54,391 bases of DNA from Thermoplasmatota archaeon (GCA_016928095.1 JAFGLL010000104.1:1-54391); one strand, 5' to 3'. Shown: positions 33,957-42,981, numbered from the stretch's first letter. A program made the numbers and translations. Notes: a model not told the origin generated them from the sequence alone.

Positions 33957-35239
33957 CAATTCACCCCCTTTCCTTCATCTCTGAGCGCCATCGGAATGAT
34001 CGAGGTCATGTGAAGCTCCGGACCATAGACCTTTATGGGGATGCCGATCTCGGAACCGACCTCCTTCATCTTCTCAAGGCCGGCCTTGAAGTTCGGACCG
34101 CCTCTCCTGACGTATATCCTGACCCCGACCTCCTTCATCTGGTCCGAATATTCCTTCATGGCCTGGATGATCCCCGTGAAGGTATTGGCGACATCCGTGA
34201 AGTTTGCGATGCCGCCCCCTATGATGAGGACCTTCTCCTTGCCGGACCTGTGTTTTGACCTCGTCATCATCGAGAGTATCGTCTTGGCATAGAGGTAGGT
34301 AAGTTCCGTTGATGGGTCCCCCGAATACTCGCCGTAGTTCGAGAGCTCCTTTCCGAAACCCATGTCGACAATGGTGTCCGCGTACACAACGGAAGCTCCT
34401 CCGCCCGCCACCATGGTCCATATCCTGCCCTCAGGGTTCAGGATGGTGAGCTTGAGGGATGCTCCGGTCTTCTCGTCCAGGGACTTGATGTAGGCCTCTT
34501 CCGGTGTCGGGTCCTTTCCGAAGGGTTCGGGGAACTCCCCGAAGTCCCAGACCCCCACGTTCTGGTATGCCGCCGTGTCATCGACCTTTGCCACCATGTC
34601 CAGTACCTTGATCTTCCTGTCCACGATGGTGAAGGGATTTATCTCGAAATAGACAAAATCGTGATTGAGGAAGAACTGGTATGTTCCCTTGAGGAAAGGT
34701 GCCAGAAGCTTCTTCTCTTCAGCGCTCAGTCCCTCAAGGAGCGGTTCGGAGTCGAACTCCTGATCTTCCAGCGGTGATACGCTGACCTCCTTGACGGTCT
34801 CCCAGACCGATTCGATATCCACACCGCCCTGGGTCGAGAAATAGATATGGTCTGCATCGGCCTCCATCTTTATCGCTACATAGTACTCACTGTCATGAGG
34901 AATGAACGGTTCGACAAGGAAATGTGTCAATTTTCCCTTGACCTGTCCTATCTTTGCGCTCTTTCCCATCTTCTGCCTGATGAAGTTGGCAGCCTCCTCG
35001 AAGGAGGCATCCAGCAGGACCAATCCCGATTTGCCCCTCTTTCCAAAGAGCTGGTCCGGTTTGACCACAAGCCTCATGTTATGGAGCCATGGGTTCTCTT
35101 CCGGTAGCTTCTCGATTTCGGTCCCTGGATCGACAAGGATCGGCATTATATCGAACTTGATCTTCTCCCCTGTATACTGGGGCATCATCCGGTAGAATAT
35201 CCTTTTTGCATCGTACTCACGAATTCCCCTTCGGGCCAT
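33956..35239 (-). CDS. aclB: ATP-citrate lyase, small subunit (ATP-grasp, citrate-binding)
   Basis: A 427-residue subunit matching the N-terminal part of human ACLY. Residues up to about 240 are the ATP-grasp fold (NMRLVVKPDQLFGKRGKSGL, LVEPFIPH, FEINPFTIVDRKIKVLDMVAKVDD); the rest is the citrate-binding region (PFGKDPTPEEAYI, GASLKLTILNPEGRIW, MVAGGGASVVYADTI, NYGEYSGDPS, GGGIANFTDVA, VRRGGPNFKAGLE). The split into two genes is the bacterial arrangement, here with the small-subunit gene first. The ATG at 35239 after GTGGTGGTC is chosen over upstream starts because homology begins at RRGIREYDAKRIF. A TATA-like box (minus strand GTTTATATC) lies about 35 nt upstream. Confidence 0.97.
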   Translation of the reverse strand: MARRGIREYDAKRIFYRMMPQYTGEKIKFDIMPILVDPGTEIEKLPEENPWLHNMRLVVKPDQLFGKRGKSGLVLLDASFEEAANFIRQKMGKSAKIGQVKGKLTHFLVEPFIPHDSEYYVAIKMEADADHIYFSTQGGVDIESVWETVKEVSVSPLEDQEFDSEPLLEGLSAEEKKLLAPFLKGTYQFFLNHDFVYFEINPFTIVDRKIKVLDMVAKVDDTAAYQNVGVWDFGEFPEPFGKDPTPEEAYIKSLDEKTGASLKLTILNPEGRIWTMVAGGGASVVYADTIVDMGFGKELSNYGEYSGDPSTELTYLYAKTILSMMTRSKHRSGKEKVLIIGGGIANFTDVANTFTGIIQAMKEYSDQMKEVGVRIYVRRGGPNFKAGLEKMKEVGSEIGIPIKVYGPELHMTSIIPMALRDEGKGVN

Positions 35240-35481
35240 GTTCGGACCACCACGGGTCCAATGCCATTTCATGATATAAACACATAGGTTCAATTTCGAA
35301 AAAAAGAGCGGCATGTTCCATCAATTAGCGCAAAATTCCTGAAAAATCACATCATTATCAATCATTTGTCCGATTTTATACCCCTAAGCTCGGTATCGCT
35401 CAGATGATCTTACCGAATAGGGAGGGACCCGACCGATCGTCGATGGGGACTTGAGTCCGTTGCCTATATCTAAAAAAAACC
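35240..35481. promoter_or_regulatory. Promoter region of the ATP-citrate lyase operon
   Basis: The 242-nt gap upstream of aclB. The TATA-like GTTTATATC (minus strand, 35273-35281) is the only clear signal. A small inverted repeat GGACT-TG-AGTCC (35447-35458) lies further upstream, close to the 3' end of the membrane protein gene. The TGGACA palindrome found before the aconitase gene does not recur here, so there is no sequence sign of shared control. Confidence 0.4.
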
Positions 35482-36636
35482 TCAGGGTGATGTTCCCTCT
35501 TCCACCTTCTTCATGAACCCCCATCTGCCGCAGAACCAGTGGTGGGTCAGGGGGATTATGGAAACCGTGAAATTGAAGTACAGGTCAAGCTGGTGATACC
35601 AACCTCCCTCCTGATGGAATATTCCCATTCCCTCATCCAGAAGGCCAGGGGATATCCAGTTGGGCAGGAGCTCCGGCTGGGCTATCACCAGATGGAAGAA
35701 GAAGTAGGAGAGTATTATTGCAGGTACCAGCACGAGCAGCCTCTTGACGACCCTCCAGCCGGCGGAGTTCGTGGACGAGAAATTGCTGGAATACAATCCG
35801 AGCAGGACGGCAGGCGTCAGAGGATAGGTCCCCATGTAAAGCACCCTGTGCCATCTCTCTCCTGTGGTGAGTGGCTCTTCCCAGGGTGCTATATGGGGGA
35901 GGACAGCATAGCACAGGTATGCAATTGCCGCTCCGATCACTATCGCGGCTGCGAAGAGGAACGCTCCGTACAGATAGTCGTTGCCCATCCTGAGCTTCTT
36001 CTGGAGAACGGGGAGCCAATCTTTGAACACCAGGGCATAGAGCAGGGACATGATTATCACCCACTGGCTTATGGCAAGGAGTTGGTCCATATCGCCTCCT
36101 TGGAACTTTTCGGCGGAATACCCATTCCCCACATATCCATAGAAAAGGAATGCCCAGAGGACCCATATGATGACATACCAGAAGAACGCCTTGGCCACAT
36201 CGTTCTTCATCCAGCCAACAAGTTTGCCCTTGAACATGAAATCGTCGAAACCGTATATGAAGAACCCGAAGACTATGAAGCTGAAATGCCCGGTCATTAT
36301 GATGCCGCCGTGATCAAGGACGGGATGTGCTATCTCTGGCACCCCGAATACGTTGATCATGATGGCCTGATTGACGAAGAAAATCACAACCGCGCCGAAT
36401 ATGGACACGAACTGTCTGAACAGACCCCCCATGTCCGGGATCGGCTGCCTCTTGAAATAATGGCTCTGGCAGATGGACAGGAGCACGTAATATCCCAGCA
36501 TTGGAGAATAGTAGTTGAGGAATGCGCCTTCTCCAAGCATCCGCCAGAATATCAGGAGCACTGCCATCCCGATACCCAGACCCAACAATGCACCCTTTAT
36601 CCAGGTCCCGTTTCCCCATTTTAACACGTAAGACAT
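35482..36636 (-). CDS. Polytopic membrane protein of unknown family
   Basis: A 384-residue protein with about nine to ten membrane helices. It is rich in Trp, Tyr, Phe and His at helix ends, for example CQSHYFKR, ITHHW-like PLTHHWFCGRWGF near the C terminus, HPVLDHGGIIMTGHFSF and TGERWHRVLYMGTYPLTP. Polar and charged residues (Asp, His, Glu) inside predicted helices suggest a transporter or a redox/ligand-binding membrane subunit, but no family signature is recognised. It lies upstream of the ATP-citrate lyase genes on the same strand, separated by a 242-nt gap with its own promoter. Involvement in citrate or organic-acid transport is a guess from location only. The opposite strand has a long shadow frame. 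Confidence 0.8.
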   Translation of the reverse strand: MSYVLKWGNGTWIKGALLGLGIGMAVLLIFWRMLGEGAFLNYYSPMLGYYVLLSICQSHYFKRQPIPDMGGLFRQFVSIFGAVVIFFVNQAIMINVFGVPEIAHPVLDHGGIIMTGHFSFIVFGFFIYGFDDFMFKGKLVGWMKNDVAKAFFWYVIIWVLWAFLFYGYVGNGYSAEKFQGGDMDQLLAISQWVIIMSLLYALVFKDWLPVLQKKLRMGNDYLYGAFLFAAAIVIGAAIAYLCYAVLPHIAPWEEPLTTGERWHRVLYMGTYPLTPAVLLGLYSSNFSSTNSAGWRVVKRLLVLVPAIILSYFFFHLVIAQPELLPNWISPGLLDEGMGIFHQEGGWYHQLDLYFNFTVSIIPLTHHWFCGRWGFMKKVEEGTSP

Positions 36637-36661
36637 AGGTGAACACCCCTGACCCCGTTAC

Positions 36662-36714
36662 ATGCAGGTAATTATCCTGCATCGGATCGACACCGGGCCG
36701 GTAGCGTTCACCGG
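36662..36714 (-). promoter_or_regulatory. Two hairpins in the membrane-protein leader
   Basis: ATGCAGG (36662-36668) and CCTGCAT (36676-36682) form a perfect 7-bp repeat with a 7-nt A/T loop, 26 nt before the ATG at 36636. A second repeat CCGGT/ACCGG (36698-36702, 36710-36714) lies just upstream. With a TATA-like run at about 36740-36755 on the minus strand, both would be in an RNA leader of roughly 80 nt. They could be an operator or a leader structure. Confidence 0.35.
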
Positions 36715-36901
36715 TCCGCGCATCCTAAGGCTCATTCCAATTAAAAATATTTCCACTGCCGACCTGTCCCACCAACCGGCAAAAAGCTAATTTAATGTAT
36801 GGTCGTTGAGGTGTGCAGTCTGTTCCATTCGGTCCGGGGTCTTGGTAATGGATCCTTGGTCAAAAGAGACAGGACGGGAAATTAGCAATGGAGGAGTCTG
36901 A

Positions 36902-38191
36902 TTGTTCCAGGAAAAAGAGCAGTTCATGATAAAAGAGGAGATCCAGGCCCTGCAGCTTGAAAGGATCAAGAGACAGGTGGAACACGCCTACAGGAACGTT
37001 CCCTTTTACAGGAAGAAGTTCGAGGAGGTCGGACTCAAGCCCGAGGACATCAGATCCCTGGAGGATGTGAGCAAGATACCGTTCACGGTGAAGGACGACC
37101 TGAGGGACCATTACCCTTACGGCATACTCGCCGTTCCAATAGAACGGGTCCACAGGCTCCACGCATCGTCGGGGACCACCGGCATCCCAACAGTTGTCTC
37201 CTACACGCAAAAAGACCTCGACACCTGGTCTAACCTCATGGCCAGATGCTATTCCTGTGCCGGTGTCACTCCGGACGATATCGTTCAGAACGCATACGGC
37301 TATGGACTGTTCACGGGGGGTCTCGGGTTCCACATGGGTGCCGAGAGGCTTGGAACGCTGGTCATCCCCACGGCCACCGGGAACACCAAGAGACAGATCA
37401 GCATGATGAAGGACATGAAGAGCACAGTATTGTGCTGCACCCCTTCCTATGCCCTTTACCTCATAGAGGCACTCAAGGAGGAGGGGGTGGACCCCTCTGA
37501 GCTCAGCATAAGGATCGGAATGTTCGGAGCGGAACCCTGGTCGGACGAGACCAGGAAGCATATTGAAAAGAGCCTCGGGATAAAAGCGCAGGACCTCTAC
37601 GGCATGTCCGAGCTTTACGGTCCCGGGGTAGCCGTGGAATGCCCACAGCAGAACGGCCTGCATATATGGGCAGATGAGTTCTACGTGGAGACCATCGATC
37701 CGGAGACAAAAGAGGTGCTCCCACCGGGCGAGAAAGGGGAGATTGTCTTCACCATGCTGTCCCGCGAGGCCATGCCCCTGCTCAGGTACAGGACCAAGGA
37801 CCTTGCGGTGATCAACTGGGAGAGATGTGCCTGCGGCCGGTCCCATCCCAGGATAATGAGGATCAAGGGTCGTTCCGACGATATGCTCATCGTGGGCGGG
37901 GTCAACGTTTTCCCGTCGCAGATCGAGGATATACTGGTGGGCATCCCCGAGCTCGGGGAGCAGTTCCAGATAGTGCTCGAGACAGCAAAGCTGGACCATC
38001 TCTTCGTCCAGGTGGAGGTCGCCCCTGAACACTGGGGTAAAGTGGATCTCAAGGAGCTTTCGCATAAGGTCGGCGCCAAGCTCCAGGCCTCCCTCACCCT
38101 GAGGGCGAGGATCGAGCTTCTTGAACCCGGGACCATTCCCAGGACCCAGGGCAAGGCCAAGAGGGTCATCGACAACCGTAAAAGGATCTGA
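36902..38191 (+). CDS. Phenylacetate-CoA ligase family (PaaK-like) enzyme
   Basis: A 429-residue adenylate-forming enzyme that activates an aromatic or other carboxylic acid to its CoA thioester with ATP. Motifs: PFYRKKFEEVGL and IPFTVKDDLRDHYPYG at the N terminus, the P loop LHASSGTTGIPT (about 79-90), YGLFTGGLGFHMGAERLG, the adenine-binding LYGMSELYGPG, YRTKDLAVI, RIKGRSDDMLIVGGVNVFP and a C-terminal PRTQGKAKRV with the catalytic Lys. In protein-fermenting archaea such enzymes may serve aryl acids from aromatic amino acids, either synthesis of the CoA ester or the reverse. The start is TTG, 5 nt after GGAGGAG. Confidence 0.93.
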   Translation: MFQEKEQFMIKEEIQALQLERIKRQVEHAYRNVPFYRKKFEEVGLKPEDIRSLEDVSKIPFTVKDDLRDHYPYGILAVPIERVHRLHASSGTTGIPTVVSYTQKDLDTWSNLMARCYSCAGVTPDDIVQNAYGYGLFTGGLGFHMGAERLGTLVIPTATGNTKRQISMMKDMKSTVLCCTPSYALYLIEALKEEGVDPSELSIRIGMFGAEPWSDETRKHIEKSLGIKAQDLYGMSELYGPGVAVECPQQNGLHIWADEFYVETIDPETKEVLPPGEKGEIVFTMLSREAMPLLRYRTKDLAVINWERCACGRSHPRIMRIKGRSDDMLIVGGVNVFPSQIEDILVGIPELGEQFQIVLETAKLDHLFVQVEVAPEHWGKVDLKELSHKVGAKLQASLTLRARIELLEPGTIPRTQGKAKRVIDNRKRI

Positions 38192-38233
38192 TGTCTGGGG
38201 GCTTCTCGCACAAAAGGGAATTCCTGCAGATAA

Positions 38234-38243
38234 GAATATAAAG
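38234..38243 (+). promoter_or_regulatory. TATA-like box before the C25 peptidase gene
   Basis: GAATATAAAG lies about 95 nt before the TTG start, predicting a leader of some 65 nt. A 9-codon ORF (38286-38315) in that leader is likely chance. Confidence 0.4.
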
Positions 38244-38335
38244 TACCTGGGGCGTCGATATACCACTAATAATATCTACGGGAACATGACTGACTGGATG
38301 GTTCCTGCAGAGTGATCCGTCATGGAGGACTTTCG

Positions 38336-41300
38336 TTGAGATCCCGGATGGTCGTGCCTATACTCGTTCTGTTCATGCTGCTTCCCTCTTCCATCCTTGC
38401 GGCAGCTGCTCCCGGACAGGTCCCCGCAGGGACGATGGACCTCACCTCCTTTGTCCTTGAAGGATGCGTGGAATTCCAATTCGGGTTCGAACCATCGGGT
38501 GTGGAATTCTACGATGTCGATGGATCCGTGGTTGTCAGTAAGGAGGGGATGGGGTCGACCGCTGTAACGGGAGAACCGTTGGTGCCTGTATCCCTCCACT
38601 CGTTCGTAATTGATCCTTACGCCTCCGAGGTGGAGATCGAGATCGTATCCTCCACCTTCGATATCATCCCTGCCCCGGGACCGATCATGGGCGTTCCCCG
38701 GCAGGTCCCCATCGGCCTCCCGGAAGATATACCTCCCACAGAATACTCGGTTCCGCTCGATGGTCCGCTCAGGACCCTTGCTACCGGATACGTCCGCGGT
38801 CACTTCATCCAGGATATTGCTTTCCAACCCGTTCTCCCGCTCTCCGACGGCACCTTGATGATATACAGTAGCGTGGAAGGAAGGATACGGTTCTCTTTCC
38901 CCGTGAACGGTGAGAGGACTTCCACCACCAGCAGGTCGACCTCTGTCTTCAGGAGCTACCTGGAGGGAAAGCTCGAGAACCCGGAGGACCTGGACAGGTT
39001 CGGGGCAAGACCCATTATTTCACCTGCCTCCTCTCGACTGCAAGAGGAAGACGTCCAGTATGTATTGGTCACCAACAGTACCCTGGTCGGCGACCACCTG
39101 ACGAAGATAAGGGACTGGAAACAGCAGAAAGGAGTTCCCTCAAGGATAGTGGAGATGTCCTTCATCACCTCGAACTACAACGGGACGGACGCTCAGGAAA
39201 AGGTCAGGAACTTCATAAAGGACGCCGTTTACTCCTGGGAGACCGAATATATCCTCCTGGGAGGGGACATCTCCGTGATCCCCTACAGGTCCACATATGT
39301 CAAGTCCGGAAGTTATGTGGAAACGGATTGTGCCGCGGACCTCTATTACTCGGACCTTGATGGGTCCTTCAACGATGACAACGACAGCTTATGGGGTGAG
39401 GTGGAGGACAATGTGGACCTGAGACCCGATGTCATTGTTGGAAGGGCTCCGGCCCAGACCTCCGAAGAGATGGATACCTTTGTGAAAAAGACACTGAAGT
39501 ACGAGATCGACCCGATCTCCGGTTACCTTGACAACGTGACCCTTGCCGGGGAATATCTGGATGCCAACACCAACTCTTCCCTGGGATTGGACCTTATCAA
39601 GAACAACCTCCTTCCGCCCAACATCAACGCAACCTCTCTCTATGACAGCGCTCAGGGTGTTTTCGGGAACCTCGACAGGCCGAACTTCATGGCCCAGGTG
39701 GACAGGGGCCTGTCCTATGCCTTCCATTCGGGCCATTCGAACTACAACGTCATGAGCGTTGGGACCGCCGGCCAGAGCTCTCTTTACAGCACGGATGTCC
39801 CCAGTTATAGCGGCGGATACCGGATCGGTGTCATGAACTCCCTTGGATGCATCGCCAACCGCTTCAGCGTGAACGACTGTATCGGCGAGCTCCATGTGAT
39901 GGAGTCCGACGGCGGTTCCGTGGTGTTCATCGGGAACAGCAGGTACGGCTGGTATGCCCCTTACAACCCCGGAATGGGCACCTCTGATGTATACATGTAC
40001 AGGATGGCGATAGAGCTGTTCTCGAACGGGAATACGAACATGGGAGCGCACTTCGCCCTTGCCAAAGATGCATTTACAGGTTATTCAGGGTCCGACGGCT
40101 CCTACCGATGGCTCCAGATGGCCCTCAACATGATGGGCGAACCAGAGATGCACGTCCGGACGGCCGAGCCTGGTCTGTTCAATATAACGCTTCCGGATAA
40201 CATCGGCAGGTCGTATACGGGTTTCAACATCACCGTGAACAATGCGAGCGGGAGCCCTGTGAAGAACGCACTGGTATGTCTCCAGCAGTCAGGGTACTAC
40301 GCATACAACCTCACCGGAAGCGACGGAAAGGCCTTCTTCGATATCTCCACCCAGAACTTCGATATTGTGAACGTGACGGTCACGGGATACAATTTCCTCC
40401 CCTTCACTGCCAACATTTCCATCGATATAAGACCGCCAAGCTTGATCATCAACTCTTGCGGGAATGCCACCACCGGGGATGATTACGAGTTCAACTGCAC
40501 TGCCATCGACGAGGCCGGGATACTGTCCGTGCTTCTGGACCTCAGAATGGAAGGTCAGGACTCCAATGACACGGTTACCTATCAAATGGTTAATGATGGA
40601 AGTTACTGGACGGTTCCCGTCGGGATACCTCAAGATTCCACGAAAGACCTGCTCTGCCGCTACAGGGGGAGAGACAATTCCGGGAACTGGAACGAGACCC
40701 TGTGGACCACCGTGAACGTCATTGACAACGATATGCCATGGATCATCGACGACATGACCGACCCCGTCTCGACCACGGGAGAGGTGATAGACTTCAATAT
40801 CACGGCTGGAGACAATATAGACGTCTCCTCCATTCAACTGTCCATATCCTGGAACGGCTCGGAAGGGACAGAGCACATAGATATGGTCCATGCTCCCGAC
40901 AGATGGGTCCTAGCATGGGATGTTCCTTCGGACAGGATCGGCACGCTCGATTACATCGCCGCCGTTCATGACGGGGCAGGCAATATCAACGCTTCCCATA
41001 TCGGGAGCGTCCTGGTCCTTGATAATGATGCTCCGGTCATCCTGCAGGACCTCTCGGACACCGTCGGCTCGACCTCGGACGACGTCAGGTTCATAGTATC
41101 TGTGGAGGACAACATAGGTCTGGAGGGGGTCTTCGTCGAGTTCTGGAGACTCGGTTACCCCGAACATGAGACCATACCGATGGTATCTGACGAAGAGTTG
41201 TGGACCCTATTCATCGAACTGTCCCCATCCGACCTCGGGACCATTTACCATATCTTCCATGCCATGGACACCTCGGGCAACTGGGTTCATTCCCTGGAAG

Positions 41301-42364
41301 GCAACTCGACGGTCATGGATGACGATCCACCTCTTCTTTTAATGGACAGATCCCCCCTCAATGCCACGACCGGCGACCCTCTGGAGTTCAGGGTCTCGGT
41401 ATCCGACAACATACAGGTTGGCTCGGTGGTGGTCTACAGTTCCATCGCCCCGGACCCTCTTGATATGGAACCCGATCCCGACGGGGTCAACTGGACTGTC
41501 GTGGTGAACGCACCTTCGGATTCGATCCTACCCGTCACCTATTCTTTCCAGGCATGGGACACATCGGACAATACGAACATGTCCGGGGACAGGACCCTTT
41601 CCATCCTGGACAATGACGGGCCGACCTTCGGGAACCTTACATCCGCCGGAGTGATAGATGCAGGCGGAAACCTTTCAGTCACGATCGGGATATCCGACAA
41701 TATTGGCGTGGAACGAGCGCAAATGGAATGGTGGATCGGGGGTAGTGCTAAAAAGGACCTCATAGAAATGGTGGATGATACAAGCGGATACTCTGGCTCC
41801 TTCGGAGTCCCGCTGGAAGCCTTCGGGACCGTCTATTTCAGGGTCCGCGCTTGGGACCTTGCAGGGAACTCGATGGTCTCTCAGCGTTATGAAGCCTCGA
41901 TAATAGAGTATGATCCTGAAGGTCCAGGGGACGATGATGAGCCTATTCCGGGAGACGACGACTACGTGGAGCCTGTTGACGACGACATCTCCGACGACGA
42001 TGACAACATCCCGGCGGAGGGAGTTGATGAAGATCTGGACGGGATGGACGACCTTTGGGAGTACATCAACGGTCTGGACACATCCAGGGACGACTCCCTG
42101 TCCGACCTTGATGGGGATGGATACCGCAATATAGATGAGTACAGGGCCGGCAGCGACCCTGGGGACATATCAAGCTTCCCTCGACCATCGGATGACGACG
42201 GCATATATGGTGGATCGAACCTCCTGCTGCTCATCCTGATCGGGACTGCGGCACTGTGCCTAATCATCCTGATAGTCGTGGCCGTTGTTATCGCCGTCAG
42301 AAGGTCCAGGGAGGCCACCGATGTCTGGGATCTCGATGAGGACGAAGTGATGTCCTGGGATTAG
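38336..42364 (+). CDS. Gingipain-family (C25) surface cysteine peptidase
   Basis: A 1342-residue secreted and membrane-anchored protease. Signal peptide at 1-27 (VVPILVLFMLLPSSILAAAA). Residues 40-230 resemble the gingipain propeptide. The C25 domain starts near VQYVLVTNSTLVGDHLTKIRDW; IILGG-like YILLGGDISVIPYR is a core strand, and the catalytic pair is likely His467 in HSGHSN and Cys505 in SLGCIANRF. After about 630 come an Ig-like domain and then five related beta-sandwich repeats of about 100 residues, each with a T(T/S)G(D/E) strand and SDNI(G/x)V. An acidic Asp/Glu/Pro linker, a calcium-binding DGMDD...DLDGDGYRN segment and one C-terminal membrane helix (LLLILIGTAALCLIILIVVA) complete it. 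TTG 38336 follows GGAGG. Confidence 0.93.
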   Translation: MRSRMVVPILVLFMLLPSSILAAAAPGQVPAGTMDLTSFVLEGCVEFQFGFEPSGVEFYDVDGSVVVSKEGMGSTAVTGEPLVPVSLHSFVIDPYASEVEIEIVSSTFDIIPAPGPIMGVPRQVPIGLPEDIPPTEYSVPLDGPLRTLATGYVRGHFIQDIAFQPVLPLSDGTLMIYSSVEGRIRFSFPVNGERTSTTSRSTSVFRSYLEGKLENPEDLDRFGARPIISPASSRLQEEDVQYVLVTNSTLVGDHLTKIRDWKQQKGVPSRIVEMSFITSNYNGTDAQEKVRNFIKDAVYSWETEYILLGGDISVIPYRSTYVKSGSYVETDCAADLYYSDLDGSFNDDNDSLWGEVEDNVDLRPDVIVGRAPAQTSEEMDTFVKKTLKYEIDPISGYLDNVTLAGEYLDANTNSSLGLDLIKNNLLPPNINATSLYDSAQGVFGNLDRPNFMAQVDRGLSYAFHSGHSNYNVMSVGTAGQSSLYSTDVPSYSGGYRIGVMNSLGCIANRFSVNDCIGELHVMESDGGSVVFIGNSRYGWYAPYNPGMGTSDVYMYRMAIELFSNGNTNMGAHFALAKDAFTGYSGSDGSYRWLQMALNMMGEPEMHVRTAEPGLFNITLPDNIGRSYTGFNITVNNASGSPVKNALVCLQQSGYYAYNLTGSDGKAFFDISTQNFDIVNVTVTGYNFLPFTANISIDIRPPSLIINSCGNATTGDDYEFNCTAIDEAGILSVLLDLRMEGQDSNDTVTYQMVNDGSYWTVPVGIPQDSTKDLLCRYRGRDNSGNWNETLWTTVNVIDNDMPWIIDDMTDPVSTTGEVIDFNITAGDNIDVSSIQLSISWNGSEGTEHIDMVHAPDRWVLAWDVPSDRIGTLDYIAAVHDGAGNINASHIGSVLVLDNDAPVILQDLSDTVGSTSDDVRFIVSVEDNIGLEGVFVEFWRLGYPEHETIPMVSDEELWTLFIELSPSDLGTIYHIFHAMDTSGNWVHSLEGNSTVMDDDPPLLLMDRSPLNATTGDPLEFRVSVSDNIQVGSVVVYSSIAPDPLDMEPDPDGVNWTVVVNAPSDSILPVTYSFQAWDTSDNTNMSGDRTLSILDNDGPTFGNLTSAGVIDAGGNLSVTIGISDNIGVERAQMEWWIGGSAKKDLIEMVDDTSGYSGSFGVPLEAFGTVYFRVRAWDLAGNSMVSQRYEASIIEYDPEGPGDDDEPIPGDDDYVEPVDDDISDDDDNIPAEGVDEDLDGMDDLWEYINGLDTSRDDSLSDLDGDGYRNIDEYRAGSDPGDISSFPRPSDDDGIYGGSNLLLLILIGTAALCLIILIVVAVVIAVRRSREATDVWDLDEDEVMSWD

Positions 42365-42981
42365 GATCTCCTCTCAAAGGATCCCTTAAGCTCTTCCCAG
42401 CCCACGGTCCTCCCCCAGAAAATGAAAGGTGCAGTTGATAAGAACCTTCTCTTCTCATCCTGATCGGCGGACCTGACATCCGTTGCTTCGGATAGTACAT
42501 GGACATCATATCCCCTCCACCTGAGCTCCTGGACTGTGGACAGGACACAACAATCCGCTGTCAAGCCGAACAGGACCACCACGACCTCGTCCCTTTTGCC
42601 GACATGTTCATCAAGCCACCTCTCGAAACCCGCCGGATCGGGGAACGGCGACCCAGGCACCACCGACGGATCCCCTATCCCCTTCCTTGTCCAGACGGGC
42701 GAGTTCATGGACTTCACCCATTGTCGGCCTTTCCTCAAGGCCGGTGGGACCAGGCTTTCGTATCCCCATTCTCCAGGCCTGCAGCAGTCCCTGTCGTCCC
42801 CGGGTCTGGGCTGACGGTAGTCCGACACTATCTCCGCGATACTGATGCCGTACTCCATCAAAAAAGGGAACATGATATTGACCATGAGATCTATCGATGG
42901 TCCGGGAATCTGGTATCTACCTCCTCTGGTTGCGAAATCGTTCTGGAGATCGATGCAGACAAGAGCAGTTCTTCTTGACAT
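42361..42981 (-). CDS. Isochorismatase-fold (cysteine) hydrolase
   Basis: A 206-residue cytosolic hydrolase of the isochorismatase/nicotinamidase superfamily. The triad is Asp11 (VCIDLQNDF), Lys100 (VWTRKGIGDPS) and a Cys in TADCCV (Cys144 or Cys145). The usual cis-peptide segment GL-TADCC is present. Nicotinamidase, biuret/ureidoacrylate hydrolase or similar amide cleavage are all possible; the CC pair and the Cys-containing DDRDCCRPGEWG loop (metal-binding region) do not settle it. It converges with and overlaps the C25 gene by 4 nt. A TATA-like box (minus strand GATTTTAAAAGG, 43004-43015) about 25 nt upstream predicts a near-leaderless message. Confidence 0.88.
   Translation of the reverse strand: MSRRTALVCIDLQNDFATRGGRYQIPGPSIDLMVNIMFPFLMEYGISIAEIVSDYRQPRPGDDRDCCRPGEWGYESLVPPALRKGRQWVKSMNSPVWTRKGIGDPSVVPGSPFPDPAGFERWLDEHVGKRDEVVVVLFGLTADCCVLSTVQELRWRGYDVHVLSEATDVRSADQDEKRRFLSTAPFIFWGRTVGWEELKGSFERRS

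Noticed and set aside
35539-36624. 361-codon open frame on the plus strand opposite the membrane protein gene
   Set aside because: It is a codon-bias shadow: the minus-strand frame has clear membrane helices, a ribosome binding site and a terminator-side context, whereas this one encodes a composition without domains.
36860-38266. 468-codon open frame on the minus strand opposite the PaaK-like gene
   Set aside because: The plus-strand frame carries all PaaK motifs and a GGAGG-TTG start; the antisense frame is His/Leu/Gly-rich without a recognisable fold.
38286-38315. Nine-codon ORF in the leader of the C25 peptidase gene
   Set aside because: Too short and without a ribosome binding site to tell from chance.
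39389-40051. 220-codon minus-strand frame inside the C25 peptidase gene
   Set aside because: Lies opposite the catalytic domain; Val/His-rich shadow of GC-rich codons.
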